Shown here: in pieces, positions 7,667 to 15,618 of the stretch
How positions within the stretch are numbered: the first letter of the stretch is position 1
Layout of the letters: the number at the start of each line of letters is the position of its first letter
NCBI RefSeq assembly: GCF_963668475.1
Contig: NZ_OY764544.1
Location: forward strand, 1,798,001-1,862,000
DNA: 64,000 nt
Direction of reading: 5' to 3'
DNA from: an uncultured Methanospirillum sp.
GTDB lineage: Archaea > Halobacteriota > Methanomicrobia > Methanomicrobiales > Methanospirillaceae
The notes under the pieces: generated by a model
Told to the model about the DNA's origin: nothing
The model's database searches: none
What the model saw: only the letters and a program-made list of their open reading frames with translations
Position numbers and translations under genes: made by a program

Positions 7667-8893
7667 TTACGTGAAATAGAGAAGCCATAGGGCGTAGACC
7701 AGGGCCTGAAGAAGAGTCAGCGGGAGACCGGCCAGAAGAAAGTCACGAAACCGGATTGAAAAGCCCGCCTTTTCAGCCTGCTGAATGACGATAACGTTGC
7801 TTGCAGCACCGAGGATGGTCAGATTCCCTGCAATCGTGGAGCCAGCAGCAAGGGCCAGCATGGATCCCGATGAGAGGCCCGATGCTGCGATAAACGGCTG
7901 AAAAAGGGCGATAAACGGGACGTTCGAGATCAGCTGAGAGAGGATGATGCTTGCTGCGAGGATCAGGGGGATCGTGGTAAGATCAGTGAACGGCACCGAC
8001 GACTGAAACCAGCCTGAATCATACACACTCTGCATCAGGACAAACATTGCTGCAAAGAAGATCAGGGTTCTCCAGTCGATCTGTCTGATGATGGTTGCCC
8101 GTTGTTCTGCCAGAAGAAGGATGGGCAAGGCAGCACAGAGGGCGATGGTCCCGAGAGGAAACAGGGGGAGGTCGAAGAATGAGCCGGTTATCCTGATACC
8201 AATCAGAGAGAGAAGGATCGCAAGGGAGAGAATAGTCACTCTGGCAAGCCGTGTATCAGGATCCAGCGGGAGATCAGGAGGCACAAAGGTTCCATCATCC
8301 ACCTTCATCCACCTGGACCTCATCATCAGCACGATCAGGCAGAGGCTGATGATCGTCGGGACGAGCAGACCCGCTGCAAATGACACAAAAGGCTCAGGAG
8401 GATTCCAGTACGTCGCAACCAGGAAATTCTGGGGGTTTCCAATAGGGCTCGGTACACTCCCGGTGGTCAGGGAGAAGCAGAGGACCAGGAGCACTGCTGC
8501 CGGGGGGATACGATACCTGCTGGCAAGAGAGAGTGCAAGGGGAGTACCGATGATCGCAACGGTGTCGTTGATCAAAAATGCAGACGACACGGCTATTACG
8601 AAGATAAAAACAGGGAGCAGCCGATCACGGGTCCCGGCAACCCGGCAGATCTGATCAGAGATCCGGGCAAGAAGCCCACTGGCAGAAACGGCCTCACCCA
8701 CGACAAACATCCCGAAGAGGAAGATCATCACATCAGGATTGATCGCAGACAGGGCTTCAGGGAGGCTGATCTCCCCGGTGAGGAGGACAAGAACCGCTCC
8801 GACGGTCATCACCTGCCATATGCGGAAGGTAAACCGTCCTATCTGTCTGACGGTGATGAAGAGAAAGACAAGGCCCAGGATAAGGAGACTCAG
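7667..8893 (-). CDS. SLC13/ArsB-like ion transporter
   Basis: This is an integral membrane protein with about 10-11 helices, of the ion-transporter superfamily that includes ArsB, NhaD and SLC13 permeases. Hallmarks are INPDVMIFLFGMFVVGEA near the N-terminus and two similar halves with helix-breaking Ser/Gly-Pro motifs (SSAFLINDTVA, GSVPSPIGNPQN; LSQLISNVPFIALF, AGNLTILGAASNVI). The substrate (anion, arsenite or Na+/H+) cannot be fixed. The first usual start is GTG at 8812, but the same frame encodes a further helix (LSLLILGLVFLFITVRQIGRF) ending in WQVM that fits the family N-terminus. I therefore extend to the CTG at 8893. An ATG at 8915 is one base out of frame with it, so an N-terminal frameshift is possible. 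Confidence 0.8.
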   Translation of the reverse strand: MSLLILGLVFLFITVRQIGRFTFRIWQVMTVGAVLVLLTGEISLPEALSAINPDVMIFLFGMFVVGEAVSASGLLARISDQICRVAGTRDRLLPVFIFVIAVSSAFLINDTVAIIGTPLALSLASRYRIPPAAVLLVLCFSLTTGSVPSPIGNPQNFLVATYWNPPEPFVSFAAGLLVPTIISLCLIVLMMRSRWMKVDDGTFVPPDLPLDPDTRLARVTILSLAILLSLIGIRITGSFFDLPLFPLGTIALCAALPILLLAEQRATIIRQIDWRTLIFFAAMFVLMQSVYDSGWFQSSVPFTDLTTIPLILAASIILSQLISNVPFIALFQPFIAASGLSSGSMLALAAGSTIAGNLTILGAASNVIVIQQAEKAGFSIRFRDFLLAGLPLTLLQALVYALWLLYFT

Positions 8894-9002
8894 ATGCGTG
8901 CAGAAAAGTAGTCATCCCTGATATTTGAGTTCCACGTTCTACGGGCCATCCGGGGCCATAACCCTAATGCCGCAAAACGGCACACGTAGCTGAGATTATT
9001 GT

Positions 9003-10295
9003 ATGACGGATCGCATTCTCATTCCTTTCATCATTCTCATCGGACTCCTGCTTGTTCCTGCTGCTCTTGCAGCAGACAACAAAGTTCCCCATGGGGGGAC
9101 CGTGTATGTGGGAGAAGCAGACCTTGACCTCTCCAGTTGCGATGTTCATACCGGCGACGAGATCGCCTGGTGGGATTCAGGAAACGCCCAGGGAACGCCA
9201 ACCGCCCGGTCCAGGGTGACTGATATCCAGCATTTCAGCGTTGACACTGACACATTCAAAGGCCACACAGGTCAATGGTACGCCTTAATTACCAAAAAGC
9301 CGGTCTTCACGGTTGAAGACCCCACGCTTGAGGTTGCCCTGGTTGAGAACGGGATGGACACTGACCCAGACATGATCAAACGTGGAAACCTCGTCTCGTT
9401 CAAGATAGCAACCAACCTTGCAGGGATAAGCCAGCGTGCAGGATCGTCAGGTGCCCCGGTATCCATCAACCTCACCGGACCGAACGACACGGTGTTCCAC
9501 ACGATCACCTCCTCGCAGACCGGCGACTTCAACCTCGAAAAGGTGTACGTCTACGCATCCCCGTATGACACCGGTGCCGTGTGGGATACCTCTGATGCAA
9601 AGAAGTTCCCAGACGGAGAATATACGATCTCTGCGGTCACCAATGTCAACAAGATCAACGAGAACAACCCTGATTCAGGGGCCACCGTCACCGAGGAGAA
9701 GACGTACACACTCTCAAAGACAGGGGTAAAAGGGAAGGATAATTCTGATAAGACCGTTAGTAGCAAGGACAAGAGCGGGGATGTGAAGACCGAGAGTGTC
9801 ACAACCGAGAAGAAATCTTCAAAGAAGGCTGCAAACGTTTCAGAAGATGCTACACCGAAGATAACCTCTGAACCCACTCCTGAAGAGACGAGCAGCAAGA
9901 GTTCAAAGAGTAAAAAGTCTGTAGACGAGGAAGAGACCCCTACCGAAAAGCCCACAAAGAAGGTGACAAGCGAACCGACATCTGAGGGCAAGACTAACAA
10001 GACCAAGAAGTTAACGGCAGAAGAACTGGAAAAGCAGGAAAATCTGACCGAACAGAAGACCCAGAAACCAACCAGGGAACCAACCGAGGTCCAGACATCC
10101 ATTGTCACCCCGATACCAACCAAAGAAGTGACTGATGAACCGACACCGGTCATCACCCCTCATCCAAAGAAGACCTACGCTCACCCGCCAACCCCGTCTG
10201 CAACAGCCACACAGGCAAGTCCGCTACCGGTCGGAGTGATCTGCGCAGCACTCGGCGCAGCAGCCCTGCTCATCGGATCAAAGCGGAGCCAGTGA
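9003..10295 (+). CDS. surface protein with DUF3821 domain and C-terminal anchor
   Basis: This 430-residue protein has a signal peptide (1-22, ending LAADN), then a DUF3821-type beta domain (about 25-240) opening with GGTVYVGEADLDLSSC. That domain is common in putative S-layer or envelope proteins of Methanomicrobiales. Residues 245-395 are a Lys/Glu/Thr/Ser/Pro-rich low-complexity stalk with repeated EPT-x-E and KPTK-type motifs, probably glycosylated. The last 25 residues are PLPVGV, a hydrophobic helix and a KRSQ basic end, resembling an archaeosortase-type or plain membrane anchor. The gene stands alone, divergent from the transporter. It is probably a cell-surface structural protein; no enzyme activity is visible. 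Confidence 0.85.
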   Translation: MTDRILIPFIILIGLLLVPAALAADNKVPHGGTVYVGEADLDLSSCDVHTGDEIAWWDSGNAQGTPTARSRVTDIQHFSVDTDTFKGHTGQWYALITKKPVFTVEDPTLEVALVENGMDTDPDMIKRGNLVSFKIATNLAGISQRAGSSGAPVSINLTGPNDTVFHTITSSQTGDFNLEKVYVYASPYDTGAVWDTSDAKKFPDGEYTISAVTNVNKINENNPDSGATVTEEKTYTLSKTGVKGKDNSDKTVSSKDKSGDVKTESVTTEKKSSKKAANVSEDATPKITSEPTPEETSSKSSKSKKSVDEEETPTEKPTKKVTSEPTSEGKTNKTKKLTAEELEKQENLTEQKTQKPTREPTEVQTSIVTPIPTKEVTDEPTPVITPHPKKTYAHPPTPSATATQASPLPVGVICAALGAAALLIGSKRSQ

Positions 10296-10372
10296 GCCCC
10301 AATACATCTCTTTTCTTTCTACAGCCCGTCCGGCCATCACCCTCATTACCGCGTATGCCCTAGTATATTCCC

Positions 10373-11860
10373 ATGAAGCGTGCACTGCTCTCAGTCTGGA
10401 ACAAGGATGGGATCATCGATCTCGCAAAGGCGCTCTCTGCAGCCGGAATTGAGATCCTGAGTTCAGGTGGGACGGCAAAGACTCTGGAGAAGGAGGGCAT
10501 CCCGATCATCGAGGTCTCTGACTACACCGGACATCCTGAGATGATGGACGGCAGGGTCAAGACGCTCCATCCCAGGATTCACGGCGGGCTTCTGGGAAGG
10601 CGGGGAAAAGACGAGGCAGAGATGGAGAAGAACAACATCCAGCCTATCGACCTGCTCGTCGTCAACCTCTACCCGTTCGAAGAGATGGCAAAACAGGCAC
10701 TGCCTCTGGAAGAACTGATCGAGTTCATCGACATCGGCGGACCAGCCATGATACGGGCTGCTGCCAAGAACTTCAAGGACGTTGTTGTCGTCACCGATCC
10801 TTCAGATTATCCTGCACTCATCACGGCAATAAAGAGCGGAGCAGGGTTCGGATACGAGGAGCGTCTCGCCCTCGCCTGCAAGGTCTTCACAAAGATGGCA
10901 GCATATGACGGGGCCATATCCAACTATCTCCAGAGTCTTGAGGGAAAATTCCCTGACACGCTCTCTGTGCAGTACAGGAACGGGAGATCGCTCAGGTACG
11001 GAGAGAACCCGCACCAGGAGGCTGCCGTGTACGGAGAGTCCGGAATTGCAGGGGCAGTCCCGGCCCAGGGGAAGGCGATGTCATACAACAACTACCTTGA
11101 CCTGGATGCCGCCGTCTCGCTTCTCAGAGAGTTCTCAGAGACTGCAGCGGTCATCATCAAGCACAACAACCCCTGCGGGGTTGCAACGGGCAAAGATGTC
11201 TGCACAGCCTACCTTACCGCACGGGAGTCTGATCCGGTCTCTGCGTACGGAGGAATCGTGGCTGTCAACCAGGAGGTCGGCGAGGATCTCGCACGCGAGA
11301 TAGCATCCACCTTCATCGAGGTTCTGGTCGCCCCATCCTACGCACCGGGAGCACTCCCCATCCTGGCAAAGAAAGAGAACATGAGGGTGCTCAAGCTCCC
11401 TGACCCGGTGGATCATACCGAGATCAGGACAATAGACGGTGGAGCCCTTGCTCAGCGGAACACCACATTCAGGGAGGACTGGGAGGTCGTCTCTGACCGG
11501 GACCCGACTGCAGCAGAAGAGGCTGCCATGCACCTCGCCATGAAGGTCTGCAAGCACACCAAGAGCAACGCAATCATCTTTGCAGACAGCACGAAGGCGA
11601 TTGGTATCGGGGCAGGACAGATGAACCGTGTTGATTCAGCACGTATCGCGGTCTCCAGATCGCTCTCACCACTCAAGGGCACGGCAGTGGCATCTGATGC
11701 GTTCCTCCCGTTCCCGGATACCCTGCAGGTCGCTGCAGAGGCAGGAGCAACAGCCCTCATCCAGCCAGGCGGTTCAATCAGGGATGAAGAGGTGATCGCT
11801 GAGGCGAACAGGCTCAACATCGCAATGGTCTTCACCGGGGTCAGATATTTCAGACACTGA
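10373..11860 (+). CDS. purH: bifunctional AICAR transformylase/IMP cyclohydrolase
   Basis: This 495-residue PurH catalyses the last two steps of IMP synthesis: formyl transfer to AICAR, then ring closure. The N-terminal MGS-like cyclohydrolase domain (1-about 145) has LSAAGIEILSSGGTAKTL and DGRVKTLHPRIHGG. The C-terminal transformylase domain has SLRYGENPHQEAA and IIKHNNPCGVATG with the catalytic Lys-His pair, and ends in IAMVFTGVRYFRH. Many methanogens use PurP and PurO instead, so a full PurH probably reflects an old transfer from bacteria. PurN at 23624-24262 is another folate-type purine enzyme in this window. A T-rich run follows the stop. Confidence 0.97.
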   Translation: MKRALLSVWNKDGIIDLAKALSAAGIEILSSGGTAKTLEKEGIPIIEVSDYTGHPEMMDGRVKTLHPRIHGGLLGRRGKDEAEMEKNNIQPIDLLVVNLYPFEEMAKQALPLEELIEFIDIGGPAMIRAAAKNFKDVVVVTDPSDYPALITAIKSGAGFGYEERLALACKVFTKMAAYDGAISNYLQSLEGKFPDTLSVQYRNGRSLRYGENPHQEAAVYGESGIAGAVPAQGKAMSYNNYLDLDAAVSLLREFSETAAVIIKHNNPCGVATGKDVCTAYLTARESDPVSAYGGIVAVNQEVGEDLAREIASTFIEVLVAPSYAPGALPILAKKENMRVLKLPDPVDHTEIRTIDGGALAQRNTTFREDWEVVSDRDPTAAEEAAMHLAMKVCKHTKSNAIIFADSTKAIGIGAGQMNRVDSARIAVSRSLSPLKGTAVASDAFLPFPDTLQVAAEAGATALIQPGGSIRDEEVIAEANRLNIAMVFTGVRYFRH

Positions 11861-11879
11861 TCCACAAATCCCAACTCTC

Positions 11880-11885
11880 TTTTTT
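11880..11885 (+). terminator. T-run terminator after purH
   Basis: A CTCTTTTTTG run 20 bases after the purH stop is typical of archaeal oligo-T transcription termination. The next gene, at 11940, is on the same strand and would need its own promoter. Confidence 0.4.
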
Positions 11886-11939
11886 GCCGGTGCGCTCCGT
11901 CATATATTTGAGGACCACAACAGCACCTTGTAATCATTC

Positions 11940-12554
11940 ATGGATTCGTGTATCCCGCTGCAGGACCTGATGCTGATGATGATCTCCCGGATCGAGGAGG
12001 TCGCAAAATCGATTGATCAGCGCCAGGTGGAGTGTATTCTCACCGAGATTAACCGGGCTGAACGGATCTTTGTGCTTGGTGCAGGCAGATCTGGGTTTGT
12101 TGCAAAGTCATTCGGGATGCGTCTCATGCACCTTGGCCTGACCGCATATGTTGTCGGAGAGACGGTCACCCCTGCCTTCAACGAGCGTGACGTTCTAATC
12201 GCCTTTTCAGGCTCAGGAAAGACGAAGTCTGTGCTTGAGGCATGCCAGACAACCCGCCAGATCGGGGGATCGCTCTGCCTGATCACAGGAACGAAGAGTT
12301 CCCCGATGGCTGACCTTGCCACCTGCGTTGTCTACCTCATGACCGATGATGAGAGCATCCGCACCGGGTCTGATCACTTCGATCTCCGCCAGCTGAAAGG
12401 GGAACACCGATCCATATCACACCCGTCAACCCCGCTCGGCACACTCTTTGAGACATCAGCGATGATATTTGCGGATTCGATCATCTCTGCGCTGATCGAG
12501 CTGAAAAAATGCAGTATCGATGATATCATTCACCGGTACTCCAACATGCAGTAA
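11940..12554 (+). CDS. hxlB: 6-phospho-3-hexuloisomerase
   Basis: This 204-residue SIS-domain protein interconverts 3-hexulose-6-phosphate and fructose-6-phosphate. With hexulose-phosphate synthase it forms the ribulose monophosphate route, which archaea use to make ribose phosphates or to fix formaldehyde. FVLGAGRSGFVAKSFGMRLMHLG is the SIS core, IAFSGSGKT the second sugar-phosphate loop, and TPLGTLFE near residue 165 is the catalytic Glu/His region typical of this isomerase subgroup. The synthase is not adjacent. Length matches the family (about 180-210). Confidence 0.92.
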   Translation: MDSCIPLQDLMLMMISRIEEVAKSIDQRQVECILTEINRAERIFVLGAGRSGFVAKSFGMRLMHLGLTAYVVGETVTPAFNERDVLIAFSGSGKTKSVLEACQTTRQIGGSLCLITGTKSSPMADLATCVVYLMTDDESIRTGSDHFDLRQLKGEHRSISHPSTPLGTLFETSAMIFADSIISALIELKKCSIDDIIHRYSNMQ

Positions 12555-12594
12555 CAAACACGGACTTTTTATTCAGGAAGGCCTTATACGGAGT

Positions 12595-13035
12595 ATGGCT
12601 GACAGCCTTGCAGAACAGACCGCCCCGGTGATCAGGATCATGACCGTCGTGCCGGTACTGATTTACATTGTGCTTGCGTTGTTTCTCACCATCGTGGCAG
12701 TGATATCACTCGGAATAACATTGTTTGAGATCATCTCACTGGTTACCACCCAGAACTGGGAAGAGGGGATCATCCAGGTGGTATACTCTATCCTGCTCAC
12801 CGTCATCATCATCGAACTCTTTGAGACGGTTATCGTGTACCTGCGGACAAAGCGGGTTCCGGTCAGGGCAATCCTCATCGCAGGACTTACCGCGATGATC
12901 AGGCATGTGATCATCTTCAACATATCAAACGCCCAACCGATCGAGATCATCGGCCCTGCCGTGATGCTTGCGGTCCTTATTGCAGGTGTATATCTGCTTA
13001 GGGAAGAGATCGACACCGGGAATATCAGGATCTGA
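12595..13035 (+). CDS. PsiE-like four-helix membrane protein
   Basis: From the ATG at 12595 this is 146 residues with four hydrophobic helices (about 15-45, 62-82, 95-112 and 118-136). The pattern, with LLTVIIIELFETVIVYL in helix 2 and an R-H pair before helix 3, matches the phosphate-starvation-inducible PsiE family, whose biochemical function is unknown. The frame extends upstream into the hexuloisomerase gene, but those residues are not conserved in kind. It lies 40 bases after hxlB and may be co-transcribed. It converges on the methyltransferase gene at 13043. Confidence 0.75.
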   Translation: MADSLAEQTAPVIRIMTVVPVLIYIVLALFLTIVAVISLGITLFEIISLVTTQNWEEGIIQVVYSILLTVIIIELFETVIVYLRTKRVPVRAILIAGLTAMIRHVIIFNISNAQPIEIIGPAVMLAVLIAGVYLLREEIDTGNIRI

Positions 13036-13042
13036 CGCCGGT

Positions 13043-13624
13043 TCACCGGCAGGGAGTTAGCTTGAGTATCATCAGGAGCTCTCCTCCATCCACCCTCTCT
13101 TCTGCCACAGCAAGACTCTCAAACCCATTCCTCCGGATCAGATCACCAACCTCATCAGGCCCGGTCAGAGACGAGATAAGAAGGAGCACCCTGCCACCAG
13201 GTGTGATGATGCCGGGTATCTGCTGCAGAAACCTGGCAATAACATCCCTGCCTGACGGGCCCCCATCAAGGGCGAGCTCAAGCCAGTCATCGATCCGCTC
13301 AGACGGTTCAGTAGGAAGGTATGGCGGGTTGAAGAGGATCAGATCAAACGGCCCGCAGAGCCCGGCTGTGAGATCTGTCAGAATTACCGGGACACCGGTG
13401 GCATGAGCGATAGCGGCTGCATGGGGATTTCTATCGGTTGCAACCAGCAGATGACAGGATGAAAGGAGTCCTGAAGAGACATAGCCTGACCCGACACCGA
13501 TCTCAAGCACCCGGTCAGATGATCGGACCTCCTTTTTTGCTGTTTCAAGGAGGAGAAAAGAGTCTTCGGCAGGCTGGTAGACCTGACTGCCGTCAGCCTG
13601 AAAGGGCGTTTGCGATTGTGGCAT
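13043..13624 (-). CDS. HemK/PrmC-type N5-glutamine methyltransferase
   Basis: From the ATG at 13624 this is 193 residues. It opens VYQPAEDSFLLLETA, the archaeal/eukaryal Mtq2-like signature, then the SAM site VLEIGVGSGYVS and the catalytic NPPY (LILFNPPYLP), which holds the target glutamine amide. In archaea and eukaryotes this enzyme methylates the GGQ glutamine of release factor aRF1/eRF1. The 24 residues upstream of M13624 are Pro/Ser-rich and overlap the ksgA 3' end further, so I leave them out. The start overlaps ksgA by 32 bases and it is last in the translation operon. Confidence 0.9.
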   Translation of the reverse strand: MPQSQTPFQADGSQVYQPAEDSFLLLETAKKEVRSSDRVLEIGVGSGYVSSGLLSSCHLLVATDRNPHAAAIAHATGVPVILTDLTAGLCGPFDLILFNPPYLPTEPSERIDDWLELALDGGPSGRDVIARFLQQIPGIITPGGRVLLLISSLTGPDEVGDLIRRNGFESLAVAEERVDGGELLMILKLTPCR

Positions 13625-14363
13625 AATCCTCGAGATAGAGTTCCTCGGGACGGGATGAGAGGATAGCAGGATCCAGACCGGAGAGCAGGGATGCAATCAG
13701 GTCAGCACCGAAGATACCCCCCGTGTTCTTCAGGATACTCCGCACCGTCTTTCTCCGGCCTGCATACAGGTTCTTCACAACCTCTGCATACACAGACCGG
13801 TCATTAACCGGGAAGAGCGGCGGGCGTGGCTCTATCCTGACGACCGTCGAGTATACCGCGGGCGGAGGAGAGAACGCCCCGGGAGGGAGATCAAAGCACC
13901 GGCTTGCACGGGCAAAGGTCTGCACCATCACCGTGAGCCTGCCACAGTCGCGGGTCCCGATATCTGCAAGCATCCGGTCTGCAAACTCCTTCTGGTACAT
14001 GAGAACCGCAGCCTCAAACCCGATATCAAGCAGACGGAACGTGATCTTGGATGATGCAGAATAGGGAAGGTTTGCAACAACAATATCAAACGGCGGGATA
14101 TCAACCCTCGTGGCATCACCAGGAACCAGTGTAAGAGCTCCCGATTCTATCGCCTGGGTAAACTCATGCTTCAGAAAAGTAACCAGGGACCCGTCGAGTT
14201 CTACTGCGATAACCCGTGCCCCCCTGGCAAGCAGAGCACGGGTAAGCACACCCCTGCCGGGCCCTATCTCCAGAACCCGGCGATCCGCAAGATCAAGAAC
14301 TGACGCAATCCGTTCTACCGCATTGCAGTCAGCAAGAAAGTGCTGATCCCGGTACGCACTCAT
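13593..14363 (-). CDS. rsmA: 16S rRNA dimethyladenosine transferase KsgA/Dim1
   Basis: This 256-residue enzyme dimethylates the two adjacent adenosines near the 3' end of 16S rRNA, a late small-subunit maturation step. It begins YRDQHFLADCNAVERI, has SAM motif I LEIGPGRGVLT, the acidic VELDGSLV, and the NLPYSASSKI active-site motif, followed by the helical C-terminal domain that grips rRNA. Length is usual for the archaeal form. It overlaps the DUF655 gene upstream by 4 bases and the HemK gene downstream by 32 bases, so all three are translationally linked. Confidence 0.96.
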   Translation of the reverse strand: MSAYRDQHFLADCNAVERIASVLDLADRRVLEIGPGRGVLTRALLARGARVIAVELDGSLVTFLKHEFTQAIESGALTLVPGDATRVDIPPFDIVVANLPYSASSKITFRLLDIGFEAAVLMYQKEFADRMLADIGTRDCGRLTVMVQTFARASRCFDLPPGAFSPPPAVYSTVVRIEPRPPLFPVNDRSVYAEVVKNLYAGRRKTVRSILKNTGGIFGADLIASLLSGLDPAILSSRPEELYLEDYATIANALSG

Positions 14364-14932
14364 CGTGAGGTGAAGAGGTGATACTTCACCGTCTGATCCT
14401 GAAGTTCTTCCAGAATCCGGTTGAGAATCATCTTTTCAGGGTGGGGAAGAGACTTGATCCGTGTTGAGATATCAGCAAAATTCTCAAACGGTTTCTTCTC
14501 CCTTGACTCGATGATCTCCCACATCAGTTTCTTTCCGATGCCAGGAAGCAGGTGAAGCATGTGAAGTTTGGGTGTGATAGAGATCGACTTGTTGTAGAAG
14601 TTGACATACTCACTCTCCCGTTCCTTGACGATCTTCTCGATGACGAAGGGAAGTTCTGATAAAGCCCCGTTGGTCAGTTCGTGATACCCAATCCTGCGTT
14701 TGACCCGCTCGATCTTCTCGCGTTCACCGCTCCCGATGTAGATCAGCTCACCGATCGCCACATCCAGTGTCTTTGGGATCAGTTCAAGAAGCTTGAACTG
14801 CTCCACACCGATTGCCTGCACAACCGGCTCTCGCTTATATATGGGACGCGGATCGCCAGGATACCCTTTGGGAAGGATATCAAGAACAACTGCGTTGATC
14901 TCCTTCTTCTCAGCCCGCTCAGTCTTCATCAT
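14360..14932 (-). CDS. DUF655 family RNA/DNA-binding protein
   Basis: This 190-residue archaeal protein has an N-terminal beta domain (about 10-100, including LDILPKGYPGDPR and GELIYIGSGERE) and a C-terminal helix-hairpin-helix-like part (LHLLPGIGKKLMWEIIESRE near 127-146, then FENFADISTRI). DUF655 proteins lie between rpoF and ksgA in most Euryarchaeota, as here, so a role in transcription-translation coupling or ribosome maturation is likely but unproven. It overlaps ksgA by 4 bases and begins 8 bases after rpoF ends. Two ATGs at codons 1 and 2 are both possible. Confidence 0.88.
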   Translation of the reverse strand: MMKTERAEKKEINAVVLDILPKGYPGDPRPIYKREPVVQAIGVEQFKLLELIPKTLDVAIGELIYIGSGEREKIERVKRRIGYHELTNGALSELPFVIEKIVKERESEYVNFYNKSISITPKLHMLHLLPGIGKKLMWEIIESREKKPFENFADISTRIKSLPHPEKMILNRILEELQDQTVKYHLFTSR

Positions 14933-14940
14933 GAGCGCAC

Positions 14941-15294
14941 CTAGTTGAAGTGAGTTATAACGAGATCGATGATCTGGTCGAGTTCCTCGGTTGTGTGCGC
15001 AAACTTATCCTTGCCAAAGACGGCTCTAACCTCGTCTCTGGTCCTGGGCATTGTGTTTGCAATCCGAAGTGCTACATCAGGTTTTACCTTTTCAACCTGG
15101 AGCAGTGCATCAACAAGACTGCGGGACTTCGCTGCAGAGGTCCGGGAGATCTGGTTGGCATGTTCGATGCTCCTGCGGAGCTCATACGACATCTCTTTTC
15201 CTTTTTCCAGACGGACTGCTTCAACATTGAGCAGTTCCTCTTTCAGTTCAGGAACAGTGATCGCATTTTCTTCAATAATTCCTTTGATCTTCAT
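14941..15294 (-). CDS. rpoF: DNA-directed RNA polymerase subunit F (Rpo4)
   Basis: This 117-residue protein is the archaeal Rpb4 homologue. With subunit E it forms the polymerase stalk that helps DNA melting and RNA contact. The N-terminal MKIKGIIEENAITVPELKEEL and the C-terminal HRDC-like helices (VKPDVALRIANTMPRTRDEVRAVF) are typical. Context is classic: L21e upstream and DUF655 and KsgA downstream on the same strand. Confidence 0.95.
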   Translation of the reverse strand: MKIKGIIEENAITVPELKEELLNVEAVRLEKGKEMSYELRRSIEHANQISRTSAAKSRSLVDALLQVEKVKPDVALRIANTMPRTRDEVRAVFGKDKFAHTTEELDQIIDLVITHFN

Positions 15295-15314
15295 GCCAAC
15301 CGACCTATCTTCCG

Positions 15315-15608
15315 TTAGTACTGCTGCGCCTTAAGGTGCTGGGGACGTGAGATAATTGTCTTCATCTTGTTGCCGTCGTAGATCTGCACGAGCCATGCAC
15401 GGCCTCTGCGACCAACAACTGAACCAGTCTTGCCGTGGAAGCGTGCATGAGGCATTCCCTTCTGAATGCTTGGCTCACAAACGATGTGAACCTTCTGTCC
15501 CATGTCAAACTCCTGGATGACGGTGGTGACCGGCAGAACGCCGCGCTTTCTCAGATCTTTCTTAAACTTATACCGGGTCTTCTTCCTCGGTCCATTGTGA
15601 AGTGCCAT
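15315..15608 (-). CDS. rpl21e: 50S ribosomal protein L21e
   Basis: This 97-residue basic protein belongs to the archaeal/eukaryal large-subunit L21e family. It shows a Lys/Arg-rich N-terminus, FDMGQKVHIVCEPSIQKGMP and the SH3-like segment FHGKTGSVVGRRGRAWLVQI. Length agrees with the family. It follows pus10 by 10 bases and precedes rpoF by 20, within one long operon. Confidence 0.97.
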   Translation of the reverse strand: MALHNGPRKKTRYKFKKDLRKRGVLPVTTVIQEFDMGQKVHIVCEPSIQKGMPHARFHGKTGSVVGRRGRAWLVQIYDGNKMKTIISRPQHLKAQQY

Positions 15609-15618
15609 TTCCGTTCAC

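Noticed and set aside
9551..10156. Minus-strand frame (201 codons), Phe/Ser/Val-rich
   Set aside because: Antisense of the low-complexity stalk of the DUF3821 protein; bias explains the open frame.
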